From contig JAJSAL010000011.1 in assembly GCA_024274705.1 (NCBI GenBank), positions 51,280 to 115,279 of the forward strand: 64,000 bases of DNA. Direction: 5' to 3'. Position numbers and translations under genes: made by a program. The stretch is from Spirochaetota bacterium (GTDB taxonomy: Bacteria; Spirochaetota; Spirochaetia; SPDA01; JAJSAL01). The notes beneath the pieces are model-generated. The model searched no databases and was not told the origin of the DNA. It saw nothing but the letters and a program-made list of their open reading frames with translations. Below are positions 51,360 to 59,993 of the stretch, in pieces (position 1 is the stretch's first letter; every line of letters starts with the position of its first letter).

Positions 51360-52471
51360 AACAGGAGGAGACAGGGGTGTTTCAAATACTGGCGGTCAAC
51401 CCGGGTTCCACGTCCACCAAAATAGCGCTCTATGATGATGATAAAGAGCTGTTCAGGAAAGCAGTATCCCATAATGATCAGGAGATAGCTTCTTTCGAAC
51501 ATGTCTGGGACCAGTATGAGTACAGAAAAAAGGAAATTCTTCTGGCTTTCCGGGAGGAGGGCAGGGAACCTGCCGCCCTGGACTGTGTGGTGGGAAGAGG
51601 GGGCTTATTCAGGCCTACCATAAGCGGGACGTATGCCATAAACCGGGATATGCTGAATGACGCCCGGAATTGTTTCCAGGGAGAGCACGCCTCGAATCTC
51701 GGATGTGTCCTGGCTTACGGGATAGCCTGGGATTATCATCTCCCCTCTTTCGTAGTGGATCCGCCTTGTGTGGACGAGATGGAAGGAATTGCCAGGTACT
51801 CCGGGCACAGGGACATCTCCAAGAGGAGTATCCACCATGCTCTTAATGTGAAGGCTGTAGCCAGGAGGACAGCGGTGAAACTCGGCAGGCCGATAACGGA
51901 TGTCAACCTGGTCGTGGCTCATATCGGCGGCGGGATTTCCGTCGTGCCCCTTCTGAAAGGGAGGATGATCGATACGAATAATGCCTTAAGCGGCGGTCCG
52001 TTTTCCCCGGAACGGACCGGATATCTGCCGATGATGGATTTTATCGAGTATCTGTTCCACCGGGGCCTGACAGAGCAGGACGCGAAAAAAATGTGTGTCG
52101 GTGAAGGAGGCATGTTCAGCTACCTGGGCACCAAGAGTATCGAGGAGGTGTCCCGGAGGATCGAATCCGGTGACGGAGAGGCAGAACTGGTACTAAAAGC
52201 CATGGGATATCAGATCGCCCAGGAGATCGGACGCATGGCCGTTTCCCTGAAAGGCGAAGTAGATCAAATAGTCCTTACCGGGGGGGCTGTACATTCAGAT
52301 TTCCTGGTGAATGTTATACGGGAACATGTCGCATTCTTGGGACCCCTATCGATATACCCCGGTGAAGATGAGATGCTTTCCCTGGCAGCCGGTGCTCTCC
52401 GTGTACTCAGAGGAGAAGAAAAGGCTCTCGATTATCCTGTTAAAGCAGAGGTCATGTATGAACATCTTTGA
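51353..52471 (+). CDS. buk: Butyrate/branched-chain fatty acid kinase
   Basis: ASKHA-fold acyl kinase, 372 residues. Makes ATP from butyryl- or branched-chain acyl-phosphate. LAVNPGSTSTKIALYDD near 15, PTISGTYAINRDM near 85, HALNVKAVARR near 165, VAHIGGGISVVPL near 185 and LTGGAVHSDFLV near 305 are family motifs. It stands between two leucine-dehydrogenase-family genes and overlaps both (7 and 14 bases), the arrangement of branched-chain amino acid breakdown operons. No phosphotransbutyrylase is in the window. Confidence 0.93.
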   Translation: MLKQEETGVFQILAVNPGSTSTKIALYDDDKELFRKAVSHNDQEIASFEHVWDQYEYRKKEILLAFREEGREPAALDCVVGRGGLFRPTISGTYAINRDMLNDARNCFQGEHASNLGCVLAYGIAWDYHLPSFVVDPPCVDEMEGIARYSGHRDISKRSIHHALNVKAVARRTAVKLGRPITDVNLVVAHIGGGISVVPLLKGRMIDTNNALSGGPFSPERTGYLPMMDFIEYLFHRGLTEQDAKKMCVGEGGMFSYLGTKSIEEVSRRIESGDGEAELVLKAMGYQIAQEIGRMAVSLKGEVDQIVLTGGAVHSDFLVNVIREHVAFLGPLSIYPGEDEMLSLAAGALRVLRGEEKALDYPVKAEVMYEHL

Positions 52472-53531
52472 TCTCATGAAGGAGAACAAACAGGAACAAA
52501 TCGCCTTTTATACTGACACTTCCGTCCGGCTCCGGACCATACTGGCTATCCATTCGACTGCATTAGGTCCGGCCATCGGGGGGATCAGGATTATGAGGTA
52601 CTCTACGGAAGAAGAAGCCATGTTTGACCTTGTTCGTCTTTCCAGGGCGATGACATATAAAACAGCCGCTGCGGGTCTCAATTTCGGGGGCGGTGAAGTG
52701 GTAATCCTCGATCAGGGGATGCCCCGGCAGGAGGGGCTGTTCAGGTCTTTAGGCAGATTCATCGAAAGCCTTAAAGGAAGGATCATCGTCGGGGGTGATA
52801 TCGGGGTAACCGAGGAATCCATGGAGTTTATGCGGAGGGAAACCCGGTATGTAACAGGACTTCCTGCATATTACGGCGGCAGCGGTGATCATGATTCCAT
52901 GTGCGCTTACGGTACGTTCCTGGGTATCCTGGCATGCGCACGGTTCAAGTGGGGAAGTGATGACCTGGCGGGAAAATCGGTGGTTGTCCAGGGATACGGA
53001 AGGGTCGGTTCACGGCTTTCCGTATACCTGAAAGAAAAAGGTGCGGATGTGACCGTTGCCGATATACTGCCGGAACGTACGGCGGATGCGGAAAACAAGG
53101 GGTACCGGACAGTATGTGCCGGGAAAGTTTATTCCCGGTCCTGTGATATTTTCTCTCCCTGTGCTGTCGGCGCGGTAATCAATAAGGAAACGGTGGATGC
53201 TTTCGTGTGTGAAATCATTGCCGGATCTGCGAATAATCAGCTTCTGTCCGATGTGGATGATTTAAAACTCAGGAAGCGGGGTATTCTATGGGCACCGGAT
53301 TTTATCATCAATGCCGGGGGCATCATCGATGTGGTGGAAGAATACTTAGGATATAAGCCGGAAAGGGTAAAGAAAAAAACCGAACATATTTACGGCAGGA
53401 CCCTTCAGATTCTTACGGAAGCGTATGATAAGAATCGTTCGGCCCAGGAGACGGCTCTCTCTTACGCCCGGAGACGGATTGAAACGATAAAAAATTTGAG
53501 GGGAACATTTCCAGGGAAGGGAAGAATGTAA
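52458..53531 (+). CDS. Leucine/valine-type amino acid dehydrogenase
   Basis: 357 residues, intact member of the Glu/Leu/Phe/Val dehydrogenase family. GPAIGGIRIMRY near 37, catalytic Lys in RAMTYKTAAAG near 72, GGDIGVTEESMEFM near 115, Rossmann motif VQGYGRVGSRLSVYL near 180 and APDFIINAGGIIDVVEEY near 285. It oxidises branched-chain amino acids to 2-keto acids with NAD. ATG 52458 lies inside the end of buk. The partner genes suggest energy gain from branched-chain amino acids via acyl phosphate and buk. Confidence 0.92.
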   Translation: MNIFDLMKENKQEQIAFYTDTSVRLRTILAIHSTALGPAIGGIRIMRYSTEEEAMFDLVRLSRAMTYKTAAAGLNFGGGEVVILDQGMPRQEGLFRSLGRFIESLKGRIIVGGDIGVTEESMEFMRRETRYVTGLPAYYGGSGDHDSMCAYGTFLGILACARFKWGSDDLAGKSVVVQGYGRVGSRLSVYLKEKGADVTVADILPERTADAENKGYRTVCAGKVYSRSCDIFSPCAVGAVINKETVDAFVCEIIAGSANNQLLSDVDDLKLRKRGILWAPDFIINAGGIIDVVEEYLGYKPERVKKKTEHIYGRTLQILTEAYDKNRSAQETALSYARRRIETIKNLRGTFPGKGRM

Positions 53532-53554
53532 AAAGAAGGCGGATGATCTCCGCC
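53530..53554 (-). terminator. terminator after pepF
   Basis: On the minus strand GGCGGA-GATCA-TCCGCC followed by TTCTTTTT. It lies about 170 bases past the pepF stop and reaches the end of the plus-strand dehydrogenase. Confidence 0.7.
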
Positions 53555-53721
53555 CTGTTCCAGGAGGTTCACTTTTCCGGTTTGTTTTTCAATAACGAGT
53601 TCCTTCGGTGTCCAATCTTCCAGCTCCTTCGCGATTTTCGACCCCTGGTGTACTTTGCCGATGATGATGAATACGGAGAACTTGCAGAGTACGGGACAGG
53701 GGTTGTCAGAGCCGGATATGA
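53555..53721 (-). other. Possible gene remnant between pepF and its terminator
   Basis: A minus-strand frame without a start codon reads like real protein: CPVLCKFSVFIIIGKVHQG, then SKIAKELEDWTPKELVIEKQ and TGKVNLLEQ, running into the terminator. Only non-initiator codons precede it after an in-frame stop. It may be the tail of a lost gene. Confidence 0.3.
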
Positions 53722-55524
53722 TCAGCTGAAGTGGTTATCCAGGGTATCCACCAGTTCTCCGAAATAGTTGAGGGCTTCCCGGATCGGTTCGGGCCTGCTC
53801 ATGTCTATCCCGGCAGCGGCAAGGGATTCAAGGGGATATTTGGACCCGCCGGACTTGAGGAACGCGCAATACCTGTCCCGTTCCGCCGCTCCCCCTGACA
53901 GGACCTGCCGGGCCAGGCTTACCGCGGCAGAGAGACCCGTGGCATATTTGTATACGTAGAACGCGTTGTAGAAATGGGGAATTCTCAAGCCTTCCAAGTC
54001 GCTTAAATCGGAGAGTTCCACTTCCCCTCTGAAATAGGTTTCCAGCAGGGTACGGTACGTGGACCGGAGATTATCTACGGTAAGGGGCCTGCCCTCTTCC
54101 ACCTGGGAGTGGGTAAGGAGTTCGAATTCGGCGAACATGGTCTGCCTGTAAATCGTGGCAATGATATCATCGACGAGTTTGCCTGTGATGTACGCCTTAA
54201 GGTCTTCTGATGCAGCGGTTTTCAGCATATGATCCGCGAGAAGCTGCTCATTGAACGTTGAAGCGACCTCCGCCTCAAAGATGGTGTACTGATAATGCTG
54301 AAACGGGTTGTTCCGTACGCTCAACAGGGAGTGCATGGAGTGCCCCCCTTCGTGAGCAAGGGTAAAGACATTCCGGAGCACACTCCCTTCATAGTTGAGC
54401 AGGATGTAGGGGTCACCCGCGTAGGATCCGGCAGAAAAGGCACCGGACCGCTTCCCCTTGTTCTCATATTTGTCTACCCAGCGGTCCTTCAGACCCTGTT
54501 TCAGAAGGTCACAGTATTCGGGTCCTAATGGTGAAAGGGATTCGATTACCAGGTCCACAGCTTTATTATAAGGATAATCCACCTTCACGGTCTTAAGCAG
54601 CGGTACGTACACATCATAATGATTGAGGGGATCAATACCCAGAACACGTTTCCTTAAGGAATAGTACCGTTGAAGGTGGGGAAGATGATCATGCACGGTG
54701 CGAATCAGATTGTCATACACTTCTTCCGGGACGTTATCCGGAAAAAGAGCTGCAGCGCGGGATGACGGGTAATTCCGAACCCGGGCCCGGTAGGTGTCCA
54801 GATGCACACTCCCGGTATACAGCGCGGCAATGGCGTGCTTGTGCTCTTCGTACCGGCTGTAATAGGCACGATAGGCGCTTTTGCGGACTTCCCGGTCCTG
54901 GTTCTGCAGGTGAACGGAAAACATCGCATGGGAGAGAGGCTGTTCTCCACCGGGTGTATCGATAAGCCCGAAGTCGAAATCCACATCGGTAAGGGCGGAG
55001 AACGCTTTTTTGGCTGTCTGGTTCGCCTCCATCTGCAGTGCCAGCAGCTTTTCTTCTTTTTCGCTCAACACGTGGGGCTTAAATCGTAAAATTTTTCGCA
55101 GATAGATCCTGAAATCAGCGAGTACCGGGCTTTCCAGCAGGGAGCGCATCGTATCATCCGGGATTGCCTGGATTTCCGGCGTCATATAGCTGGCCAGAGC
55201 TTCCGACTTAACTGCCGTCTGCATATACCGGGCTTGTTTTTCCTGGTGAGAGCTGTTTCTCCCGTCTTCGCAGGTTTTAAGGTGGGCGTAGTAGCCCAGC
55301 CGCTCTTCCAGGATTCCCAGCTCGTTCATGAAATCGAGACATGTTTTTAGAGCTGATGCGGATTTCCCCAACGTTCCCTTGAAGGATTCGATGTTCGGCA
55401 GCATCGAATCGAACTGTTTCAATCCCTGCTCCCAGGCATCATCGTCGGCAAAGAGTTTGGAAAGGTCCCAGGTGTCCCCGATGGTAACGTCATGCCGTTC
55501 GGGGATTGTATCGGTCTTGCTCAT
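53722..55524 (-). CDS. pepF: Oligoendopeptidase F
   Basis: Zinc metallopeptidase of family M3B, 600 residues, the usual length. Cleaves 7-17 residue peptides in the cytoplasm. Zinc site FTLAHEGGHSMHS near residue 385, with the third ligand Glu in FEAEVASTFNE near 415. GSYAGDPYILLNYEG precedes it and DNLRSTYRTLLETYF follows. It overlaps rdgB by four bases (ATGA), so the two are co-translated. Confidence 0.95.
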   Translation of the reverse strand: MSKTDTIPERHDVTIGDTWDLSKLFADDDAWEQGLKQFDSMLPNIESFKGTLGKSASALKTCLDFMNELGILEERLGYYAHLKTCEDGRNSSHQEKQARYMQTAVKSEALASYMTPEIQAIPDDTMRSLLESPVLADFRIYLRKILRFKPHVLSEKEEKLLALQMEANQTAKKAFSALTDVDFDFGLIDTPGGEQPLSHAMFSVHLQNQDREVRKSAYRAYYSRYEEHKHAIAALYTGSVHLDTYRARVRNYPSSRAAALFPDNVPEEVYDNLIRTVHDHLPHLQRYYSLRKRVLGIDPLNHYDVYVPLLKTVKVDYPYNKAVDLVIESLSPLGPEYCDLLKQGLKDRWVDKYENKGKRSGAFSAGSYAGDPYILLNYEGSVLRNVFTLAHEGGHSMHSLLSVRNNPFQHYQYTIFEAEVASTFNEQLLADHMLKTAASEDLKAYITGKLVDDIIATIYRQTMFAEFELLTHSQVEEGRPLTVDNLRSTYRTLLETYFRGEVELSDLSDLEGLRIPHFYNAFYVYKYATGLSAAVSLARQVLSGGAAERDRYCAFLKSGGSKYPLESLAAAGIDMSRPEPIREALNYFGELVDTLDNHFS

Positions 55525-56123
55525 CTTTTTTCCCTCTCAATATCAATAATAATCGATTCCATCCGCTTTCCCGCCTGTCCTCTGTGAGAAATACGGTTTT
55601 TAGTATCCTCCGGAAGCTCGGCAACGGTTTTTCCATGATCATCGAGGTAGAAGAGAGGATCGTATCCGAACCCACCGGTTCCGGAGGGTTCCAGGGTGAT
55701 CCTCCCATGGACGGTTTCCTGGCATGCAAAAAATCGCTCATCTTCCAGGATGAGCACCATGCAGCACACGAAGAATGCACTGCGGTCGGTGATTTTCTTC
55801 ATTTTCTGTAGTAGATAGGCATTCCGTTCTTTCTGCCCCAGCATCCGCCGGGCTTCGCCTGATCCATACCGGGAGGAATAGATTCCCGGTTCGCCGCCTA
55901 TGGCAGGGACGACCAGGCCGGAATCGTCCGCAAGGACAGGCCTGTGTACCAGATCATACAGTGTTTTCGCCTTTCCGTATGCATTTTCGAAATAGGTACT
56001 GCCTGTCTCTTCGTGGTCGAAGGGAACGTCCAGTTCATTCGGAAGCAGGATAGTGTGATTCCCGAGAATGGCTGTTATTTCACTTTTTTTATGGTCGTTG
56101 TTTGTGGCCAGTATAAGTTCCAT
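55521..56123 (-). CDS. rdgB: RdgB/HAM1 non-canonical purine NTP pyrophosphatase
   Basis: 200 residues. Removes dITP, ITP and XTP from the nucleotide pool. LATNNDHKKSEI at the N-terminus, ENAYGKAKTLYDL near 48, ADDSGLVVPAIGGEPGIYSS near 68, FGYDPLFYLDD near 155 and ISHRGQAGKRM near 180 are all family motifs. Second gene of the operon with pepF. Confidence 0.95.
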   Translation of the reverse strand: MELILATNNDHKKSEITAILGNHTILLPNELDVPFDHEETGSTYFENAYGKAKTLYDLVHRPVLADDSGLVVPAIGGEPGIYSSRYGSGEARRMLGQKERNAYLLQKMKKITDRSAFFVCCMVLILEDERFFACQETVHGRITLEPSGTGGFGYDPLFYLDDHGKTVAELPEDTKNRISHRGQAGKRMESIIIDIEREKR

Positions 56124-56175
56124 GGTTTAGGAGAATATAGAAAATAATGGAGTAATGAAAGTAGGGGCTGCCCGG

Positions 56176-57729
56176 TCAGATCTTCTCCGGATAACCCGTT
56201 ATCTCACGGATCTCTTTGTACAGCGGGTACAGGGAGCGGTACATCTTCCTGTATACCCGGTCGAACATCCGTTTGTACAAATCAACATTCGACGGGGAAG
56301 GTTGAAAGGTGTGTTCGTACGTTACCATTCTGCCGATCGCCTCTTCCAAGGATGCATGCATACCGGTACCGTAGGACGTAATGATCGCTGCACCTAAGCC
56401 TGCGGTTTCAAAGGTCCTTCCCCGGACCATGGGGAGATCGAAGATATCCGCGGATATCTGGCAGATCTCGTCACTTTGAGATGCACCGCCGGAAACGGCG
56501 GCTTTTTCCGCCTTCACTCCTACACTCTTTTCGATTTTTTTAAGTCCCTCCAGGAGAGCAAACCCGAGTCCTTCGATGACGGCCCGGTAAATGTGGGCCC
56601 GGGTATGGACATCGCCGAAACCGATAATCGCCCCTTTGGCCGCAGGATTCTTCAGGCCGGGTCCCCAGAAAGGCTGCAGGATAAGTCCCATGCTTCCCGC
56701 CGGCACCTGTTCCAGCAGGCTGTTGAGGATGATTTCGGGTTCTATATTGTTCTGCTGCGCTTCCAGCACTTCTTTATATGCCATCTCCTCTTTGAACCAT
56801 GAGATCATCCAGTAGCCCCGGTAGATTTCCACTTCAGGATTGTACATTCCGGGAATCGGAGCAGGGTAAGAGGGCATGTGCCGGATCGGTTCGTAGTATT
56901 TTTTCGTGGTGGTTTGTACCGTCGCGGTTGTGCCGAAACTTAAGGAAGCTGTGGAAGGGTCGATGACTCCCATGCCGAGGGTCTCGCATCCCTTGTCGGA
57001 ACCGCAGGCGACCACAGGTATCCCCTCTGCCAGTCCGGTTTGCCGGGAAGCCTTACCGGTGATCTCACCTAAGATTTCTCCAGGGGACTTAAGTTCTACC
57101 AGCTTTTCCGGCGGTACTTTGAACAGCTTCTCCAGGAGTTCACCCTTTTTACACCACCGGAACTTCCGGTAATTGAAGGGAATGTGGCCGATCTGGGAAG
57201 CAACGGAGTCTGTGAAATTTCCCGTGAGTTTCACAGTGAAAAAGGTAGAGAGTTGTACGAACTTATAGGTCTGTTCCCAGATCTCCGGTTCGTTCTGAAT
57301 GATCCAGTTGCAAGTCCCTTCGATCTGCGTTTTAGCAATGGCTTCATCCATACCGCTGAGGAGGTAAGCGAGCTTGTACATACCTTTTGGTCGGTAGACA
57401 ATGTTCGCCTTCCGCTGATCCAGCCAGAGCACCGCCGGCCGCAAGGATTTTCCGGATTCATCGAGACATACCATGCTGTCCCGCTGGGTGGTAATACCGA
57501 CCCCCTGGATTCGTTTAAACAGGTCCGGACTTTTCTGTTTCAGTTGAACACAGGACCGGGTAAACGTTTGCCAGTAGATGTCGGGATCTTTCTCAGCCCA
57601 GCCTGGTTTCGGGCTTTCGCAGGGTTCATATTCGAGCTTGATCTTCGTGAGAAGCGAGCCGTCGTTTCCGAACAGGAGGGTGCGAAGGCTCTGGGTTCCG
57701 CAGTCCAGTATGAGAACAACAGGATCCAA
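56176..57729 (-). CDS. FGGY-family carbohydrate kinase
   Basis: 517 residues, complete. Phosphate-binding LILDCGTQSLRTLLF near 7, PGWAEKDPDIYW near 42, GITTQRDSMVCLDESG near 77, CGSDKGCETLGMG near 235, SFGTTATVQTT near 258 and the second-domain GLGFALLEGLKKIEKS with AAVSGGASQSDEICQ near 400-430. The pattern is closest to xylulose/glycerol-type kinases but the sugar is not readable. TTG 57729 follows AAGGAGGG. It is a second FGGY kinase besides the one at the left edge. Confidence 0.9.
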   Translation of the reverse strand: MDPVVLILDCGTQSLRTLLFGNDGSLLTKIKLEYEPCESPKPGWAEKDPDIYWQTFTRSCVQLKQKSPDLFKRIQGVGITTQRDSMVCLDESGKSLRPAVLWLDQRKANIVYRPKGMYKLAYLLSGMDEAIAKTQIEGTCNWIIQNEPEIWEQTYKFVQLSTFFTVKLTGNFTDSVASQIGHIPFNYRKFRWCKKGELLEKLFKVPPEKLVELKSPGEILGEITGKASRQTGLAEGIPVVACGSDKGCETLGMGVIDPSTASLSFGTTATVQTTTKKYYEPIRHMPSYPAPIPGMYNPEVEIYRGYWMISWFKEEMAYKEVLEAQQNNIEPEIILNSLLEQVPAGSMGLILQPFWGPGLKNPAAKGAIIGFGDVHTRAHIYRAVIEGLGFALLEGLKKIEKSVGVKAEKAAVSGGASQSDEICQISADIFDLPMVRGRTFETAGLGAAIITSYGTGMHASLEEAIGRMVTYEHTFQPSPSNVDLYKRMFDRVYRKMYRSLYPLYKEIREITGYPEKI

Positions 57730-57820
57730 AACTTCCCTCCTTGCAGGATATTTTTACTATGTATGACGGATAAGCACAAGCGCCGATTCCGTTCGTAACC
57801 ACCCGCCACAGGGGGATGTT

Positions 57821-59002
57821 TCATTTCCCCGGGGCGGCTGCAGCTATCAGTTTCTCTGTCCCTTTTACGAGGGATTCCACATATCCGCCTAAATCCTGAA
57901 TTTCCTCTTCAGGTATCCGGAATCCAATAGCCCCGGGATGTCCTCCCCCGTTTTCTATGCCGAAGGTCTCCAGGACCGTACGGAGATCCAGAGCCCTGTA
58001 CGCCTGGCTTCTGCGCATACGGAACTGAATGAGATCCGAATCTTTTTCATCATCGTAATATACAACGAGACTTACATACCTGCTGTATTCCGCCAGGGAA
58101 TCTGCAGCGTACCGGGCAACGGTGACAATTGTATCATAGTCAAAGATCGACCTCATCTGCCTGATCACTTCCCGTGATACGATAACCGATCCGATTTTCG
58201 GAGAGATGTCCACTTTCTGTTTCATCATGAGGGTGAAACATTCATCCTCCTTTTGCGACAACTGCTGCAACTCGGTGAATACTTCATCCATGGTAGAAAA
58301 GTTCTTTGAGTTTTTATGAGTTTTACTGGTGAGCATCTCATTGAACATGCCGCTGAACAGCCGATAGAACCATTTCTCTCTGCTGGTTTTCAGATATTTC
58401 CCCATTTTTGAATCTCCGATAATGCCTGTCAGTACTGCCAGAACAAAATTACGGGAAAAGAGATCCTGGATGTTGAAGGGGTCGATGATGTCCCCGCGGT
58501 TTTTCAGTTTGAATGCGATGAGACCCACGAGTTCGCTGGCAGAAGATGCTTCGTCCACCAGGCAGAACTCCTTGTCGCCGATGTAGTCACTATCCGCTTC
58601 GAGATGATGGTCGATTTCGATTTTTAAGACATTTTTATTATTGAAAATATCATCAGATCCTGGAAACGTTTCGCACATCTCCGGTTTCGGCGTGTCCAGG
58701 ACGAAAACAGTAGAAATTTCACAGGGCAGTTCCTGCTTGTTATGGAGGATCTCGATTGCATTGTACCTGCAGATATTGACAAGGTACTGAAAATTCTTAT
58801 TGATCTTTTCAGGGATCATGAGATAGACATTTTTTGAGAATTTATTGAGGAGGAGGCTCATGGCTATCATGGAAGATACACAGTCTTCATCAGGACTTTG
58901 ATGACCCATGATGAGAAAACAGTCCCGATCGACTATAGCCTGTATAATATGCCGGATGATCCGGTTTCTTTGTTTAATGCTAGGCATACGTTTTTTTGCC
59001 AT
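57821..59002 (-). CDS. DHH/DHHA1 family phosphoesterase
   Basis: 393 residues. Mn-dependent phosphoesterase of the type that degrades nanoRNA, pAp or cyclic dinucleotide products. GHQSPDEDCVSS near residue 33 (first metal motif), VLDTPKPEMCE near 100, the DHH motif in EIDHHLEADSDY near 130, and the DHHA1 motif NGGGHPGAIGF near 355. The middle 100 residues are an insertion relative to NrnA. It follows two cNMP-GGDEF genes on the same strand; a link to cyclic dinucleotide turnover is possible but unproven. Confidence 0.88.
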   Translation of the reverse strand: MAKKRMPSIKQRNRIIRHIIQAIVDRDCFLIMGHQSPDEDCVSSMIAMSLLLNKFSKNVYLMIPEKINKNFQYLVNICRYNAIEILHNKQELPCEISTVFVLDTPKPEMCETFPGSDDIFNNKNVLKIEIDHHLEADSDYIGDKEFCLVDEASSASELVGLIAFKLKNRGDIIDPFNIQDLFSRNFVLAVLTGIIGDSKMGKYLKTSREKWFYRLFSGMFNEMLTSKTHKNSKNFSTMDEVFTELQQLSQKEDECFTLMMKQKVDISPKIGSVIVSREVIRQMRSIFDYDTIVTVARYAADSLAEYSRYVSLVVYYDDEKDSDLIQFRMRRSQAYRALDLRTVLETFGIENGGGHPGAIGFRIPEEEIQDLGGYVESLVKGTEKLIAAAAPGK

Positions 59003-59015
59003 GTTAACACCCCCG

Positions 59016-59993
59016 TTAGTTTGTCCAGAGAACTGCTCTATCGCGTCCTGATTCTTTTGCTTTATATAAAGCCCGGTCTGCCCGCTCTTTGATCAGGGCG
59101 ACAGAGTCGGCATGGTCCGGAAAACAGGCGATACCGATGCTGGCGGTAACTTTTGTTATCGATCCGCCGAGACGCTCCAGCAGATCGATCTTTCGTACTT
59201 CCTTTACCAGTTTCGAGCATGTTTCCCGGGCTGCTTCACCCGGAGTACCGGGCAGGAGAAAGGTAAATTCATCGCCGCCGTACCTGGCGAGGATATCATC
59301 GTTCTTAAAGAGTTTTCTGAATATCGGAACAACTTCCAGAATCGCTTTATCTCCCATTTCCTGTCCGTATTCATTGTTCAGTGTTCCGAAATTATCCAGA
59401 TCGACCATAACGACTGAGAGAGGATGTCCATTTCCCTTTGCTTCGGCAATCCGGGCATCCAGCGCCTCGTCGAGAAATCTCCGGTTGTACAAGCCGGTAA
59501 AGTCGTCGGTTATCGCCCGGGTCCGCGCCTGTTCACCCCAGGTGACCATATCAGAAAGAAATGCACCGGTGTTCTGAAGCCGCATGGCGGTGATATTCAG
59601 CATACGGTGCATAATTTTTATACCAGCCTCCGGGTTATTCTTGATGAGTTCGTAAAAATCACCTGCTTTCAGGCTCAGTACGATGGTGTCACATTTGGTG
59701 GAGCATGTAGCGGACCTGGGCACACTGTCGAAGATGGACATCTCACCGAAGAAGTTGCCCTCGGTAATCTCAGCGATTTCCAGCACCTTGCCGTCGGGAA
59801 GATTGACGGAAATGGAAACCACTCCGGACAGGACGATATACATGGTATCCCCGGTATCCCCTTCATTAAACAGGGTTTGCCCCTGACGATAACCTTCGGT
59901 TCTCATGATGGTATGGAGGGATTCAAGTTCCTCCGGGGAGAGGGAAGAGAGGATCTCAATCGATTTAAGCACATCAACAGGTGTTCGTTTCAT
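59016..59993 (-). CDS. Diguanylate cyclase with N-terminal cNMP-binding domain
   Basis: 325 residues. A cNMP-binding domain at about 20-130 (FNEGDTGDTMYIVLSG, then FFGEMSIFDSVPRSATC) is joined by a helix to a GGDEF domain at 160-325 with DDFTGLYNRRFLDEAL, MVDLDNFGTLNN and the intact signature ARYGGDEFTFLLPG. The position of the inhibitory RxxD site reads KNDD, so product inhibition through it is doubtful. It makes c-di-GMP, probably under control of cAMP or cGMP. It overlaps its paralogue by four bases. Confidence 0.92.
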   Translation of the reverse strand: MKRTPVDVLKSIEILSSLSPEELESLHTIMRTEGYRQGQTLFNEGDTGDTMYIVLSGVVSISVNLPDGKVLEIAEITEGNFFGEMSIFDSVPRSATCSTKCDTIVLSLKAGDFYELIKNNPEAGIKIMHRMLNITAMRLQNTGAFLSDMVTWGEQARTRAITDDFTGLYNRRFLDEALDARIAEAKGNGHPLSVVMVDLDNFGTLNNEYGQEMGDKAILEVVPIFRKLFKNDDILARYGGDEFTFLLPGTPGEAARETCSKLVKEVRKIDLLERLGGSITKVTASIGIACFPDHADSVALIKERADRALYKAKESGRDRAVLWTN

